From an uncultured Sphingomonadaceae bacterium (lineage in GTDB: Bacteria; Pseudomonadota; Alphaproteobacteria; Sphingomonadales; Sphingomonadaceae), in assembly GCA_947497315.1 (NCBI GenBank), contig CANMFX010000002.1, positions 434,001-498,000 on the forward strand: a stretch of DNA of 64,000 bases. Direction: 5' to 3'. Under the pieces are notes generated by a model. The model had not been told where the DNA came from, did not search any database, and was given only the letters and a program-made list of their open reading frames with translations. Of this stretch, positions 15,828-25,165 are shown in pieces. The translations under genes were made by a program, and so were the position numbers. Within the stretch, counting starts at the first letter, position 1, and each line of letters starts with the position of its first letter.

Positions 15828-16892
15828 TTGAAACCGCACGGCTGGATCATTCTCAACAAACCGTTGGAACTGGGATCAACCCAAGCCGTTGGGGCGGTTA
15901 AACGCAATCTGCGTGAGGCCGGGCTTCTCGGGAAGGGCAAGGACAAGACTAAGGTTGGTCATGGCGGGACGTTGGACCCACTGGCGACTGGGGTTTTGCC
16001 GATTGCCATTGGCGAGGCGACCAAGCTGTGCGGGCGTATGCTGGACGCGTCGAAAATCTATGAATTTACGATTGCTTTCGGAAAAGAGACCGAGACGTTG
16101 GACGCCGAAGGGGAGGTGTCTGAAACCTCTGACAATTTTCCGACCTTGGTTGAGGTGAAGGCTGTCTTGCCCCAATTTACCGGGCCGATTGAGCAGATAC
16201 CGCCCAAATATTCGGCGCTGAAAATTGATGGCAAGCGCGCTTACGATCTGGCGAGGGCTGGCGAAGCGGTTGAGATGAAGACGCGGGCGGTGGAGATCTA
16301 TGCGCTTTCGATCTCCTCTCCCCTTGAGGGAGAGGAAAGCGATGCTTGTGAGCGGAGCGAACTAGCTAAGCTTGGTGAGGGGTTGAGAGGAAGCGCCAAG
16401 CCAGCCCCCTCTCCAACTCGACTAGAGCAGCAAGCTGCCAAGTCTTCGTTTCCTCTCCCTCAAGGAGAGAGGATTGATTCTGTGACCCTCACAGCCAATG
16501 TTTCTAAAGGCACCTATATCCGCTCTCTGGCCCGTGATATTGCGCGTGCGCTTGGTACTTTTGGCCATGTTTCCATGCTCCGCCGCACAAAGGCGGGGCC
16601 GTTTACGCTCAAACATGCGATTTCGCTGGACAAACTCAATGAAATTGGTAAGGGCGCGGACATTAAAGATTATCTCTTGCCGCTTGAGGCGGGGCTGGAC
16701 GACATCCCGGCTTTTGACCTCACTCCTGATCAGGCAAGACTGCTTCGGCAAGGCCAAGTGCTGGACGAACAGGAATTGATCGGGAACCCGCCAAATGACG
16801 GGCTTTTTCTAGCGACCGAAGATGGTTCTCCGGTTGCCTTGGCAGAGCTTGTTGTCGGAACCGTAAAGGTTGTTCGTGGATTTAATATGTAA
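15828..16892 (+). CDS. truB: tRNA pseudouridine55 synthase TruB with in-frame repeat insertion
   Basis: TruB makes pseudouridine 55 in the T-loop of tRNAs. The catalytic aspartate is D50 in GHGGTLDPLATG; PPKYSALKIDGKRAYDLAR and the downstream KGTYIRSLARDIARALG are family motifs. The protein has 354 residues against the usual about 300-310; the excess is explained by a palindromic element of about 160 bp inserted in frame, encoding residues about 162-216. The start is TTG at 15828 with AGGA upstream (15817-15820); a nearby ATG at 15824 is in another frame. The C-terminal about 60 residues resemble a PUA-like extension. Whether the insertion impairs activity is unknown, but the frame is intact on both sides. 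Confidence 0.92.
   Translation: MKPHGWIILNKPLELGSTQAVGAVKRNLREAGLLGKGKDKTKVGHGGTLDPLATGVLPIAIGEATKLCGRMLDASKIYEFTIAFGKETETLDAEGEVSETSDNFPTLVEVKAVLPQFTGPIEQIPPKYSALKIDGKRAYDLARAGEAVEMKTRAVEIYALSISSPLEGEESDACERSELAKLGEGLRGSAKPAPSPTRLEQQAAKSSFPLPQGERIDSVTLTANVSKGTYIRSLARDIARALGTFGHVSMLRRTKAGPFTLKHAISLDKLNEIGKGADIKDYLLPLEAGLDDIPAFDLTPDQARLLRQGQVLDEQELIGNPPNDGLFLATEDGSPVALAELVVGTVKVVRGFNM
16313..16474. repeat. Palindromic repeat element inside truB
   Basis: The left end CCTCTCCCCTTGAGGGAGAGG (16316 onward) and the right end TTTCCTCTCCCTCAAGGAGAG (16450 onward) are each near-palindromes and are inverted copies of each other with 17 bases in common (TTTCCTCTCCCTCAAGG and its complement). Between them lie GGTGAGGGG-type segments. 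This structure matches the short intergenic repeats built on CTCTCCC...GGGAGAG that are common in alphaproteobacteria, but here it lies within a coding sequence. Confidence 0.75.
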
Positions 16893-16916
16893 AGATGTTC
16901 GAAGGAAAATAAGATT

Positions 16917-17186
16917 ATGACGATTACCGCAGAAAAAAAGCAGGAACTGATTGAGAAATTCGCCCAGACAAAAGGCGATACCGGTTCCCCGGAAGTACAG
17001 GTTGCGATCCTCACCGAGCGTATCGTGAACCTGACCGAGCATTTCAAAGGCCACCACAAGGACAACCACTCCCGTCGTGGTTTGCTGATGATGGTCAACA
17101 AGCGCCGCAGCTTGCTGGACTATCTCCGCAAGAAAGATGCGGGACGCTATTCCAAGTTGATTAAAGACCTTGGTCTCCGGAAATAA
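16917..17186 (+). CDS. rpsO: 30S ribosomal protein S15
   Basis: An 89-residue primary 16S rRNA-binding protein. Recognised by [24 protein letters not shown] and the highly conserved [19 protein letters not shown] segment. It follows truB by 24 bases and precedes pnp by 174 bases, the classical truB-rpsO-pnp order. A short GAAGGA ribosome-binding site lies at about 16900-16906. A terminator-like hairpin follows 11 bases after the stop, so part of the messages probably end before pnp. Confidence 0.97.
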   Translation: MTITAEKKQELIEKFAQTKGDTGSPEVQVAILTERIVNLTEHFKGHHKDNHSRRGLLMMVNKRRSLLDYLRKKDAGRYSKLIKDLGLRK

Positions 17187-17197
17187 GAGTTTCGAAG

Positions 17198-17225
17198 ACG
17201 GCCTCCTTGCGGGGCCGTTTTCTTA
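17198..17225 (+). terminator. Intrinsic terminator after rpsO
   Basis: Stem ACGGCC (17198-17203) with GGCCGT (17213-17218), 9-base loop, followed by TTTTCTT. It is a moderate-strength Rho-independent terminator that would reduce read-through from truB-rpsO into pnp. Confidence 0.65.
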
Positions 17226-17235
17226 TTGGGCGTTG

Positions 17236-17344
17236 CAGCAATAAGGCAGCAATGCTCCACACAAGGGGCACAAATGACCCCGAACCGCTGTTCAGCCGGA
17301 TTGCTGGACAAATGAAAGCCCCCGCACTGCATAGGGCAGGCGGG
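17236..17344 (+). promoter_or_regulatory. Structured 5' leader of pnp
   Basis: The leader has two direct copies of CAGCAAT (17236-17242 and 17247-17253), either of which can pair with ATTGCTG (17300-17306), enclosing an inner GGGG/CCCC pairing (17265-17268 with 17278-17281). A further hairpin, CCCGC-a-CTGC with GCAG-GCGGG (17321-17344, one bulged A), lies just upstream of the AAAGGA ribosome-binding site. PNPase is autoregulated through a structured leader in enterobacteria; a similar role here is inference. Confidence 0.45.
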
Positions 17345-17360
17345 ACAAAGGAAAATACGA

Positions 17361-19640
17361 ATGTTTGATGTAAAGAAAGTTGAAATGGAGTGGGGCGGAC
17401 AGACCCTCACTTTGGAAACGGGCCGTATTGCCCGTCAGGCTGATGGCGCGGTACTCGCGACCCTCGGCGAAACGGTTGTTCTCTGTGCAGTGACAGCCGC
17501 CAAATCGGTACGCGAAGGACAGGATTTCTTCCCGCTGACCGTACACTATCAGGAAAAATTCTCAGCCGCTGGTCGTATTCCAGGCGGTTTCTTCAAGCGC
17601 GAAGGCCGTGCGACGGAAAAAGAAACGCTGACATCGCGTTTGATTGACCGTCCTTGCCGTCCGCTGTTCCCCGAAGGTTTCTACAACGAAATCAACGTGA
17701 TTTGTCAGGTGATGAGCTATGACGGTCAGAACGAACCCGATATTCTGGCGATGGTTGCAGCTTCTGCTGCGCTGACCATCTCTGGCGTTCCTTTCATGGG
17801 CCCCATTGGTGCGGCTCGTGTCGGTTACAAAGAAGGCGAATATCAGCTGAACCCATCGATGGAAGAAGTTGCCGAAGGCGAACTCGACCTGGTTGTAGCG
17901 GCCACACCTGGCGCTGTGATGATGGTGGAATCGGAAGCCAAAGAGCTTTCCGAAGATGTCATGCTTGGTGCTGTTCAGTTCGCGCATGAAGCGTCCAAGG
18001 ATGTTGCTGGCCTGATCATCGATCTGGCTGAACAGGCTGCGAAAGAGCCTTGGGAACTGGCTTCTGCCGAAGATAATAGCGATATCAAAGAAGACCTGCG
18101 CAAGCTGGTTGGTGACGATATTGCTGCGGCTTACAAGAAAACCGACAAATCAGAGCGTAGCGACGCGCTGAATGCGGTTCGTGAAAAAGCCAAAGAGAAA
18201 TATGCCGAAGAAGAAGGTCAGGTTCAAATGACTGCCGGCAAGATGGTCAAGAAGCTGGAAGCAGAAATCGTTCGCGGCGCGATCATCAAGGACGGCACGC
18301 GTATTGATGGCCGTAAGCTGGATCAGGTTCGCCCGATCGAAGCCATGGTTGGCTTGCTGCCGCGGACCCACGGTTCGTCCTTGTTCACCCGTGGTGAAAC
18401 ACAGGCAATCGTGACCACGACGCTTGGCACCAAAGATGCCGAGCAGATGATCGATGGTCTGGACGGATTGAGCTACACCAACTTCATGCTGCACTATAAC
18501 TTCCCGCCTTATTCGGTTGGCGAAGTAGGGCGTTTCGGATTTACTAGCCGCCGCGAAACCGGTCATGGTAAGCTCGCTTTCCGCGCGCTGCGTCCGGTTC
18601 TGCCGACAGTGGATGAATTCCCTTATACGATCCGTGTGCTGTCTGACATCACCGAGTCCAACGGTTCTTCTTCCATGGCGACCGTTTGTGGCGGTTCGCT
18701 TGCAATGATGGACGCTGGTGTGCCTTTGGCGCGTCCGGTTTCCGGTATTGCGATGGGTCTGATCCTCGAAGGCGAAGATTTCGCTGTTCTCTCCGACATT
18801 CTCGGCGACGAAGATCATCTCGGCGACATGGACTTCAAGGTTGCGGGTACCGAAAAAGGTATCACCTCCTTGCAGATGGACATCAAGGTAGCCGGCATTA
18901 CGCAGGAAATCATGAAGTCTGCTCTGGAACAAGCCAGTGGCGGCCGTACGCACATCCTTGGCGAAATGAGCAAAGCTCTGTCATCGGTTCGTACCGAAAT
19001 GTCCGAACATGCACCGCGTATCGAAACGCTGCAGATCAACAAAGAGAAGATCCGCGACGTTATCGGTACCGGCGGTAAAGTGATCCGCGAAATCGTTGCG
19101 GAAACCGGCGCGAAGGTCGATATTGACGATGAAGGCCTGATCAAGGTTTCTTCTTCTGACAAATCACAGATTGACGCGGCTCTGGCATGGATTGCCGGCA
19201 TTGTGGAAGAAGCCGAAGTTGGCAAAATCTATGATGGTAAAGTTGTGAACCTCGTCGACTTTGGCGCATTTGTGAACTTCATGGGCGGCAAAGACGGTCT
19301 CGTCCACGTCTCTGAAATCAAGAATGAGCGTGTCGAGAAGGTTGCTGACGAACTGTCCGAAGGTCAGGAAGTCAAGGTCAAGGTTCTCGAAATCGACCAG
19401 CGCGGCAAGGTTCGCCTGTCGATGCGGGTTGTTGATCAGGAAACCGGCGAAGAGCTGGAAGACACACGCCCTCCACGCGAAAGCAAGCCCCGTGGTCCGC
19501 GCCGTGACGGCGCAGGCGGCGGTGGCCGTGGTCGCGGTCGTGATGGCGGCGGCGGTGGACGCGGTCGCGGTCGCAACAATGACGGTCCAAAGGATGAGGG
19601 CGGCGATATTCCATTGCCAAGCTCGATCACCGAAGACTAG
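17361..19640 (+). CDS. pnp: Polyribonucleotide nucleotidyltransferase (PNPase)
   Basis: A 759-residue phosphorolytic 3'-5' exoribonuclease of the degradosome. The first RNase PH domain occupies about 1-210, an alpha-helical linker about 215-310, the catalytic second RNase PH domain about 310-540 ([14 protein letters not shown], with [13 protein letters not shown]), a KH domain near 555-615 ([11 protein letters not shown]) and an S1 domain near 620-695. A glycine/arginine-rich tail ([10 protein letters not shown] type) ends the protein, as is common in alphaproteobacterial PNPase. It follows rpsO and has a structured leader that may be used in autoregulation. A strong terminator lies 20 bases after the stop. 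Confidence 0.97.
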   Translation: MFDVKKVEMEWGGQTLTLETGRIARQADGAVLATLGETVVLCAVTAAKSVREGQDFFPLTVHYQEKFSAAGRIPGGFFKREGRATEKETLTSRLIDRPCRPLFPEGFYNEINVICQVMSYDGQNEPDILAMVAASAALTISGVPFMGPIGAARVGYKEGEYQLNPSMEEVAEGELDLVVAATPGAVMMVESEAKELSEDVMLGAVQFAHEASKDVAGLIIDLAEQAAKEPWELASAEDNSDIKEDLRKLVGDDIAAAYKKTDKSERSDALNAVREKAKEKYAEEEGQVQMTAGKMVKKLEAEIVRGAIIKDGTRIDGRKLDQVRPIEAMVGLLPRTHGSSLFTRGETQAIVTTTLGTKDAEQMIDGLDGLSYTNFMLHYNFPPYSVGEVGRFGFTSRRETGHGKLAFRALRPVLPTVDEFPYTIRVLSDITESNGSSSMATVCGGSLAMMDAGVPLARPVSGIAMGLILEGEDFAVLSDILGDEDHLGDMDFKVAGTEKGITSLQMDIKVAGITQEIMKSALEQASGGRTHILGEMSKALSSVRTEMSEHAPRIETLQINKEKIRDVIGTGGKVIREIVAETGAKVDIDDEGLIKVSSSDKSQIDAALAWIAGIVEEAEVGKIYDGKVVNLVDFGAFVNFMGGKDGLVHVSEIKNERVEKVADELSEGQEVKVKVLEIDQRGKVRLSMRVVDQETGEELEDTRPPRESKPRGPRRDGAGGGGRGRGRDGGGGGRGRGRNNDGPKDEGGDIPLPSSITED

Positions 19641-19660
19641 GTCTTTGCAAAGATTAGATG

Positions 19661-19692
19661 AAAAGGGCTCCGTGCAAGCGGGGCCCTTTTTT
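19661..19692. terminator. Bidirectional intrinsic terminator between pnp and the MFS gene
   Basis: A 12-base stem AAAAGGGCTCCG (19661-19672) with CGGGGCCCTTTT (19679-19690), one G-U pair, six-base loop, followed by more T. The A-run on the left gives a T-run on the minus strand, so it can stop transcription from both convergent genes. It abuts the stop codon of the minus-strand gene at 19691. Confidence 0.88.
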
Positions 19693-21127
19693 ATTGGGCG
19701 GGCTGAAGCCGGATCAGGAACCAGGCGGCAACGGCGCTCGCCAATGCCAATAGCGCGGCAACCCATGCGGCACTGGCAAAGCCCGTCACCAAAGCGCCGT
19801 TGCCGCCATCCCTGCCGACCAGCACAAACCCGAGCAAGGCTGTTGCGATCAGTCCGGCAGACCGGGATATCGCGTTGTTGATCCCCGAAGCCGTGCCACC
19901 ATGCTGGTCGTCAACACTCGCCATGACGGCTGTGGTCAGCGGTGCCACGCTGGCGGTCATGCCCAGCGCGATGATCATCAGGGCCGGAAAAATATCGCGC
20001 CAATAGTTGATTTCCGTGCCGCTCAGCAGGCTGAAATAGAAGAAGCCTGCAGCAACAATGGCCGGGCCGACGGTCAAAACCGTGCGAACGCCAAAGCGGT
20101 CACTCAGCCCGCCAGCATAGCGCGACAATATGGCCATGGTGAGCGGGAAGGGGAGGAGCGCGAAGCCGGTCTCTGTCGCCGAATAACCGCCGGCATTGAT
20201 TAAGGTGAACGGCAATAATACCAGCAGCCCGCCAAGCGCTGCGTATAAAAACAAAGTCAGCATGGAGATGCCGGCAAAGCTGGCGGTATTGAAAAGATGG
20301 AGCGGCACCATCGCCCGGTCATTTTTGCGTTTCTCGACGAGCAGAAACAAAATTGTGGCGAATGTGGCCACGCTGCCAGCAAGCCATTTGATCCAGCGTG
20401 CGACAGTGTCGTCAGGCAGCACCGTCAAGGTCCAGACCAGCGTCCCCAGTCCAATGGTAATCAAAATCGCTCCGCTCCAGTCCAACGGGTGAGCGCTCGA
20501 TTCTTGTTCGCGATTTTCCGTAATTGATTTCTGGCCGATAATCAGCGCGACAATCGCTAGCGGAATGCTGATCGCGAAAGCCCAGCGCCAGTTTGCCAGG
20601 TCGATCGCCCAGCCGCCAATGACCGGTGCAATGGCTCCGGCAAAAGCCCCCATGCCAGCCCATGTGCCAATGGCCTTTCCTCGCTCGGTTTCGCTGAAAC
20701 TGGTGGAGATAATCGCAAGGCTATTGGGCGCAAGCAGCGCGGCGCCAAGACCTTGAATGGCACGCATGGCGAGCAACAGGTTCAGGTTAGGCGCAAAGGC
20801 ACAGGCCAGGGTAGCGAGCGTGAACAGGACCAGGCCCGTCTGAAACATAAGCTTGCGGCCATATCTGTCGCCCAGCGCTCCGCCCAGCAACACCAGCGCA
20901 CCGACCGGCAACAGGTAGCTGTTGATGATCCACTGCGCCCCTTGGGCATCGGTGGCAAATTCGGTCTGCATGGAGGGCAAGGCGACATTGACAATCGCGC
21001 CCATGACAAAGGCGAGGCTGGACCCGGCAATAGTGGCGATGAGAACGCCGGTCTTATACGTGCAATCTGTCTCCGCCGGAGAAAAGCCTTGGCTCTCATC
21101 GCAAGGTGCGGGGAGGGCGGTTGTCAC
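19691..21127 (-). CDS. DHA2-type MFS drug exporter
   Basis: A 478-residue inner-membrane transporter with about 14 hydrophobic segments. The GDRYGRKLMF loop between helices 2 and 3 and the helix-5 motif (GAIAPVIGGW) place it in the drug:H+ antiporter-2 (EmrB/QacA) group. It starts with GTG at 21127, overlapping the upstream TrxR-like gene by 4 bases, so the two are translationally coupled. The substrate is unknown. The coupling suggests export linked to the redox or cyclic-nucleotide state sensed by the partner, but that is speculative. There is no HlyD-type partner gene nearby. Confidence 0.85.
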   Translation of the reverse strand: MTTALPAPCDESQGFSPAETDCTYKTGVLIATIAGSSLAFVMGAIVNVALPSMQTEFATDAQGAQWIINSYLLPVGALVLLGGALGDRYGRKLMFQTGLVLFTLATLACAFAPNLNLLLAMRAIQGLGAALLAPNSLAIISTSFSETERGKAIGTWAGMGAFAGAIAPVIGGWAIDLANWRWAFAISIPLAIVALIIGQKSITENREQESSAHPLDWSGAILITIGLGTLVWTLTVLPDDTVARWIKWLAGSVATFATILFLLVEKRKNDRAMVPLHLFNTASFAGISMLTLFLYAALGGLLVLLPFTLINAGGYSATETGFALLPFPLTMAILSRYAGGLSDRFGVRTVLTVGPAIVAAGFFYFSLLSGTEINYWRDIFPALMIIALGMTASVAPLTTAVMASVDDQHGGTASGINNAISRSAGLIATALLGFVLVGRDGGNGALVTGFASAAWVAALLALASAVAAWFLIRLQPAQ

Positions 21128-22857
21128 GCCATCTCGGTTTCAGCTTGGGCCCGTTCGATGTTTTTCTGGTCTTCGAGATATTTATGCACGGCCTGAATGA
21201 CCACGGAGCCTTCGCCGACGCCGGATGCCACCCGCTTGACCGAGCCGGACCGGACATCACCTACAGCGACAACACCGGGGCGACTTGTCATGTAGGGGCT
21301 GTCGGTTGGCTCGCCCTGACAATCACTGCCTGTGCGAATGAAGCCGCAACCATCCAATTGCAGGCAGTCGCCAATCCAATCGGTATTCGGAACTGCACCG
21401 ATCATGACGAAGACATTACGGATATCCTTGTCCTCAATGCCATCAGGCCCTTTCCAGCGGAGGTATTCAAGATGGTTTTTGCCGATCAGTTCCGTGATTG
21501 CCGTTCCAAATCGTATCGTGACCTTAGGAGAAGCCTCAAGGCGATCGATAAGATAGCTCGACATGCTGGCGGCCAGACTGTCGCTGCGGATCAGCAGGTG
21601 GACATGTTTCGCGGTCTGGGAGAGGAACATGGCAGCTTGTCCGGCACTGTTGCCGCCGCCGATGACCGCCACCTCCTCATCATGGCATAGTTTCGCTTCC
21701 ATGGGAGTCGCCGCATAATGAATGCCCTGGCCTTCAAACTTCTCGTCATTTTCCAGATTCAGTTTGCGGTAACTGGCACCAGTCGCAATGACCAAGGCCC
21801 GGGCGCAAATGGCCTCATCACCTTCCAGCTTGACCTTGTTGTAATCGCCATCGCAATCCAACCCTATCGCGTTTCGTGAAATGGCTAGCTTTGCACCGAA
21901 TTTCTGGGCTTGGATCTGGGCGCGTCCGGCCAGTGCCTGTCCCGAAATCCCCGTTGGGAAGCCCAGGTAATTTTCGATTTTGGAACTTGTACCGGCTTGA
22001 CCGCCCGGTGCCAGCTTTTCGACTATGATAGTCTCCAACCCTTCAGAGGCTCCGTACACGGCTGCAGCCAAACCGGACGGACCAGCGCCAATAACAGCAA
22101 GGTCATAGAGATGATCGGGGCGCAACTCTTCGGTCAAGCCCAGTGCGTCGGCCAGCTCTTTGTCTGATGGCGATTTTACCAGTTTTCCATCAGGTAGAAT
22201 GACCACTGGCAGGTCATCGCGATTGATACTGAAACCTTCCATTGCACTCGCACTGTCCTTGTCGGTATCGATATCCAGCATCCGGTGCGGATAGCCGTTG
22301 CGGGTTAGGAATCGATCAATTTGTAGTGTGACCGCATCCTGCTTGCGCCCAATCACTGTAACGCCGCCCTGAGCATGCTGGATCAGTCCCACCCGGCGCA
22401 GAATGAAGGCGCGCATGATGATTTCGCCAATATCTGGCTCGGCCACCACCATCCGGCGAAAATCGGCACGCTTGAAACGAAGAACTTCAGTTATACCGGA
22501 TGCGCGCCCACTAACCAGAATTTCGCGATCATTGAACAGATCAAGCTCGCCCGTAAACTGGTTTTTCCGGTGGACTGTAAAGACATTGGCATTGCCTTGG
22601 TCATCTGTGTCAAAAATTTCGACCGCGCCGGATAGAATGATGAAAAAATCTACGCTGCGTTCGCCGCGTTCGAACAACAAGGCACCATCTTTCAGCGTTT
22701 CCTTTTGGCAGAAGGACTGAATCCTATCGAGATGACTCTCTTTAAGAGTGGGAAATGTCTGTTCCTCTCGCTGGTATGGATCAGCGCCATCTACGGTAGG
22801 AACGCCGCTGGTATTTTGAAGAACAGGGCTTTTGGGGGAGGTTGGAGCGTTTGTCAT
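21124..22857 (-). CDS. cNMP-binding domain fused to a thioredoxin-reductase-like flavoprotein
   Basis: A 577-residue fusion. Residues about 45-150 form a Crp-like cyclic-nucleotide-binding domain (GALLFERGERSVDFFIILSG...FTGELDLF). Residues about 165-245 read like a glutaredoxin-like fold without CxxC (FLTRNGYPHRMLDIDTD, DDLPVVILPDG). From about 252 comes an FAD/NADPH module: FAD motif VIGAGPSGLAAAVYGAS, NADPH motif VIGGGNSAGQAAMFLS and C-terminal VVAVGDVRSGSVKRVA. Where thioredoxin reductase has CATC before the NADPH motif, this protein has AATPMEAKLC, so it lacks the redox disulfide. Starts with ATG at 22857. Its role is unknown; NADPH-dependent sensing or reduction is plausible. Confidence 0.85.
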   Translation of the reverse strand: MTNAPTSPKSPVLQNTSGVPTVDGADPYQREEQTFPTLKESHLDRIQSFCQKETLKDGALLFERGERSVDFFIILSGAVEIFDTDDQGNANVFTVHRKNQFTGELDLFNDREILVSGRASGITEVLRFKRADFRRMVVAEPDIGEIIMRAFILRRVGLIQHAQGGVTVIGRKQDAVTLQIDRFLTRNGYPHRMLDIDTDKDSASAMEGFSINRDDLPVVILPDGKLVKSPSDKELADALGLTEELRPDHLYDLAVIGAGPSGLAAAVYGASEGLETIIVEKLAPGGQAGTSSKIENYLGFPTGISGQALAGRAQIQAQKFGAKLAISRNAIGLDCDGDYNKVKLEGDEAICARALVIATGASYRKLNLENDEKFEGQGIHYAATPMEAKLCHDEEVAVIGGGNSAGQAAMFLSQTAKHVHLLIRSDSLAASMSSYLIDRLEASPKVTIRFGTAITELIGKNHLEYLRWKGPDGIEDKDIRNVFVMIGAVPNTDWIGDCLQLDGCGFIRTGSDCQGEPTDSPYMTSRPGVVAVGDVRSGSVKRVASGVGEGSVVIQAVHKYLEDQKNIERAQAETEMA

Positions 22858-23032
22858 GAATCATATTCTGCGCATTCATCGCACAGATATCAAGATGTGG
22901 TTTGTCCTGCCGAGAGATAGACTAGAGTAATGGCCACTAGATTTGCCGCTACTGAAACCTTGTTGTTTGCTGGTCTCAAGGTAAACTCAATCTATCGAGT
23001 CCCGAATTTCGGGCGATCAAAGCGGAGGGGGG

Positions 23033-25165
23033 ATGATGATGCAAAAATACCTGCTGATGGGGGTCGCAGTTTTCACAGCTCTTTTTTTGGCTGGTCCGGC
23101 TCAGGCCAGCGGAGACTTTGGCTGCTATCCTGAATGGAAGCTTGGCACTGACGCGACTTGTTCCGGGATCGCTGTCCTGACGCCGGGTAACGATACGCGG
23201 ACCAATATGATGCTGTTGCTGGCGGATCGCGTTCCCTATGCACCGGATTTCAGTTATCCCAAAACTGACCTTTATGAAGGACAAGGGCGAAATTTCTTCC
23301 GCTGGAACACATTTGACCAGGCGCTTTATCCCAAACCTGCCCAAAAACTCGACCGATCCCGGTTCGGCGGTTCTCGTTGCCAAAGCTATCACAGCGGAAC
23401 GCAGCTGTTTGAAGCTGAACTGCGCGCGGCAAAGATAAGGCAGAAAGAGCAAGATGCACTGATAGCGGCTCGCTCAACGATCTTTTCGATCTGCGCTGAT
23501 CCGCAGCGCGGTGGATATTCCCGTTATTATTTTTCCGAAGAGCAAAAGGCGCTGGCGAAACTGGAATGGAGCGACCCTTCCACAATGATCCGGTCAAGAA
23601 AAGGGCGAGAGTTTCTGACATATCTGCTTGGTACGCAGGCGTTTTACACTGGTGATTTCAAGGTCGCGCATGATCGTTTTGCAGAGCTTACCAAAAGTTC
23701 GAATGACTGGCTGAGTGAAACCGCCATTTATATGATTGGCCGTACCGAGATAAACCGTGCGCAGATATCCGCTTTCGGTAACTGGGGTGACTTTGCAGGG
23801 CCGGACGCCGTTGACAAAATAGCGATCGCCAATGCGAAGAAGGTTTTCACGGCTTACATCAAAAATTTTCCAGAAGGTCGTTACACAGCCTCGGCAAAGG
23901 GATTGATGCGGCGTATTTTCTGGCTTGCAGGAGAGAATGAAAACCTGGTTGGTGCTTACGAGAAGATGCTGGCGCAAACAAACAGTCTTGATCCTGGTGC
24001 TTTTGCACAAGAGGTTGATGTAAAGCTGTTGTATAACGACAAGGCAAAAAGGCAGGTTTCCGATCCACTGCTATTGGCGGTCATAGCCCTCCGAAAAATG
24101 CGTAAACCGGTTTACGAGGGCACGCAAATCAGCCTTGCCGAATTGAATGGAATGAAAGATGCCTTGTCGGATAGCCCGGCAATTTACGAATTTTTGCAGG
24201 CAAGCCACGCCTTTCACGTGGCGGGTGACGCTCGCAGGGTTTTACAACTCATTCCGGATGCTGCCCGACAGGAAAATTTCAGCTATCTGCAATTCAGCCG
24301 GCAGGCCCTGCGCGGGATGGCACTTGCCCGGCTCAACGACCGTAATGAAGAAGGGTTCTGGCGAGATATGATCGCTGGCGCAAAGCAACCTTATCAGCGT
24401 CCGTTTGTTGAACTGGGGCTGGCGACCAGTCTGGAATCAAAAGGTCAGGTGGACAAAGTTTTTGAGTCTGATTCCCTAGTTCAGGACACGACTATTCGCG
24501 AAATATTGCTGCAATATTCCGTCGGCCCGGACATCCTGCGGCGCACGGCCGATGATCAATCACGATCAGCGCATGAGCGGCAAGTGGCCTTATTCACCCT
24601 GCTTTACAAGCAACTGGCCAGCGGAGACTATTCCGACTTTTTGAAGGATTCCAGATCAATCCCGGCCGATGCGGTGATAAACGGATATCTGACAATGCTC
24701 CACGCCGATGAAAATGTTCCACTGGGGCTATTCAACAAGGGAATTGTCGAGGATGAGTTTTCATGTCCCAGCCTGACGGCAACGGCTCGGTCGCTGGCGA
24801 AAAACCCGAAACAGCAGCGCGCGCGTCTGTGCCTGGGGGAATTTATTCGCCTGAATGGTTTCGACTATTTCAGCTTGAGTAACCGCTTGCCGAAAGAAGG
24901 CGCATTGGGAAGCGCAGACTCAAAATTCGCCAGCGACGAATTGATCAGACAGGATATCTATAAGGACATCATCGCTGATCGGCGTGCTAGCAAGGAAGAT
25001 ATATCCTATGCCTTGTATCGGGCAGTCTATTGCTATGCCCGCACCGGCAATAACAGCTGCGGTGGCGAATCTGTCGATGTGCCGCAGCGCAAAGCCTGGT
25101 TCCGGCGATTGAAAAACGGTTATCCGAATTCGAAATGGGCCAAGGCCCTGAAATATTACTGGTAG
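23033..25165 (+). CDS. Large exported protein with helical-repeat character, function unknown
   Basis: A 710-residue protein with a clear Sec signal peptide (QKYLLMGVAVFTALFLAGPAQA-S) after three ATG codons. The rest is alpha-helical; segments such as GDFKVAHDRFAELTKSSNDWLSETA and YIKNFPEGRYTASAKGLMRRIFW read like TPR or YfiO/BamD-type solenoid repeats, and cysteines in the N-terminal 40 residues and near 670-680 may form disulfides. I recognise no catalytic motif. It overlaps the DUF3142 lipoprotein by one base, so the two are probably an operon acting in the periplasm. The start is preceded by GGAGGGGGG. No regulation is visible. Confidence 0.75.
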   Translation: MMMQKYLLMGVAVFTALFLAGPAQASGDFGCYPEWKLGTDATCSGIAVLTPGNDTRTNMMLLLADRVPYAPDFSYPKTDLYEGQGRNFFRWNTFDQALYPKPAQKLDRSRFGGSRCQSYHSGTQLFEAELRAAKIRQKEQDALIAARSTIFSICADPQRGGYSRYYFSEEQKALAKLEWSDPSTMIRSRKGREFLTYLLGTQAFYTGDFKVAHDRFAELTKSSNDWLSETAIYMIGRTEINRAQISAFGNWGDFAGPDAVDKIAIANAKKVFTAYIKNFPEGRYTASAKGLMRRIFWLAGENENLVGAYEKMLAQTNSLDPGAFAQEVDVKLLYNDKAKRQVSDPLLLAVIALRKMRKPVYEGTQISLAELNGMKDALSDSPAIYEFLQASHAFHVAGDARRVLQLIPDAARQENFSYLQFSRQALRGMALARLNDRNEEGFWRDMIAGAKQPYQRPFVELGLATSLESKGQVDKVFESDSLVQDTTIREILLQYSVGPDILRRTADDQSRSAHERQVALFTLLYKQLASGDYSDFLKDSRSIPADAVINGYLTMLHADENVPLGLFNKGIVEDEFSCPSLTATARSLAKNPKQQRARLCLGEFIRLNGFDYFSLSNRLPKEGALGSADSKFASDELIRQDIYKDIIADRRASKEDISYALYRAVYCYARTGNNSCGGESVDVPQRKAWFRRLKNGYPNSKWAKALKYYW

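Noticed and set aside
18150-18953. A 267-codon minus-strand frame opposite pnp
   Set aside because: pnp is certain here; the antisense frame is rich in His, Thr and Arg typical of shadow reading.
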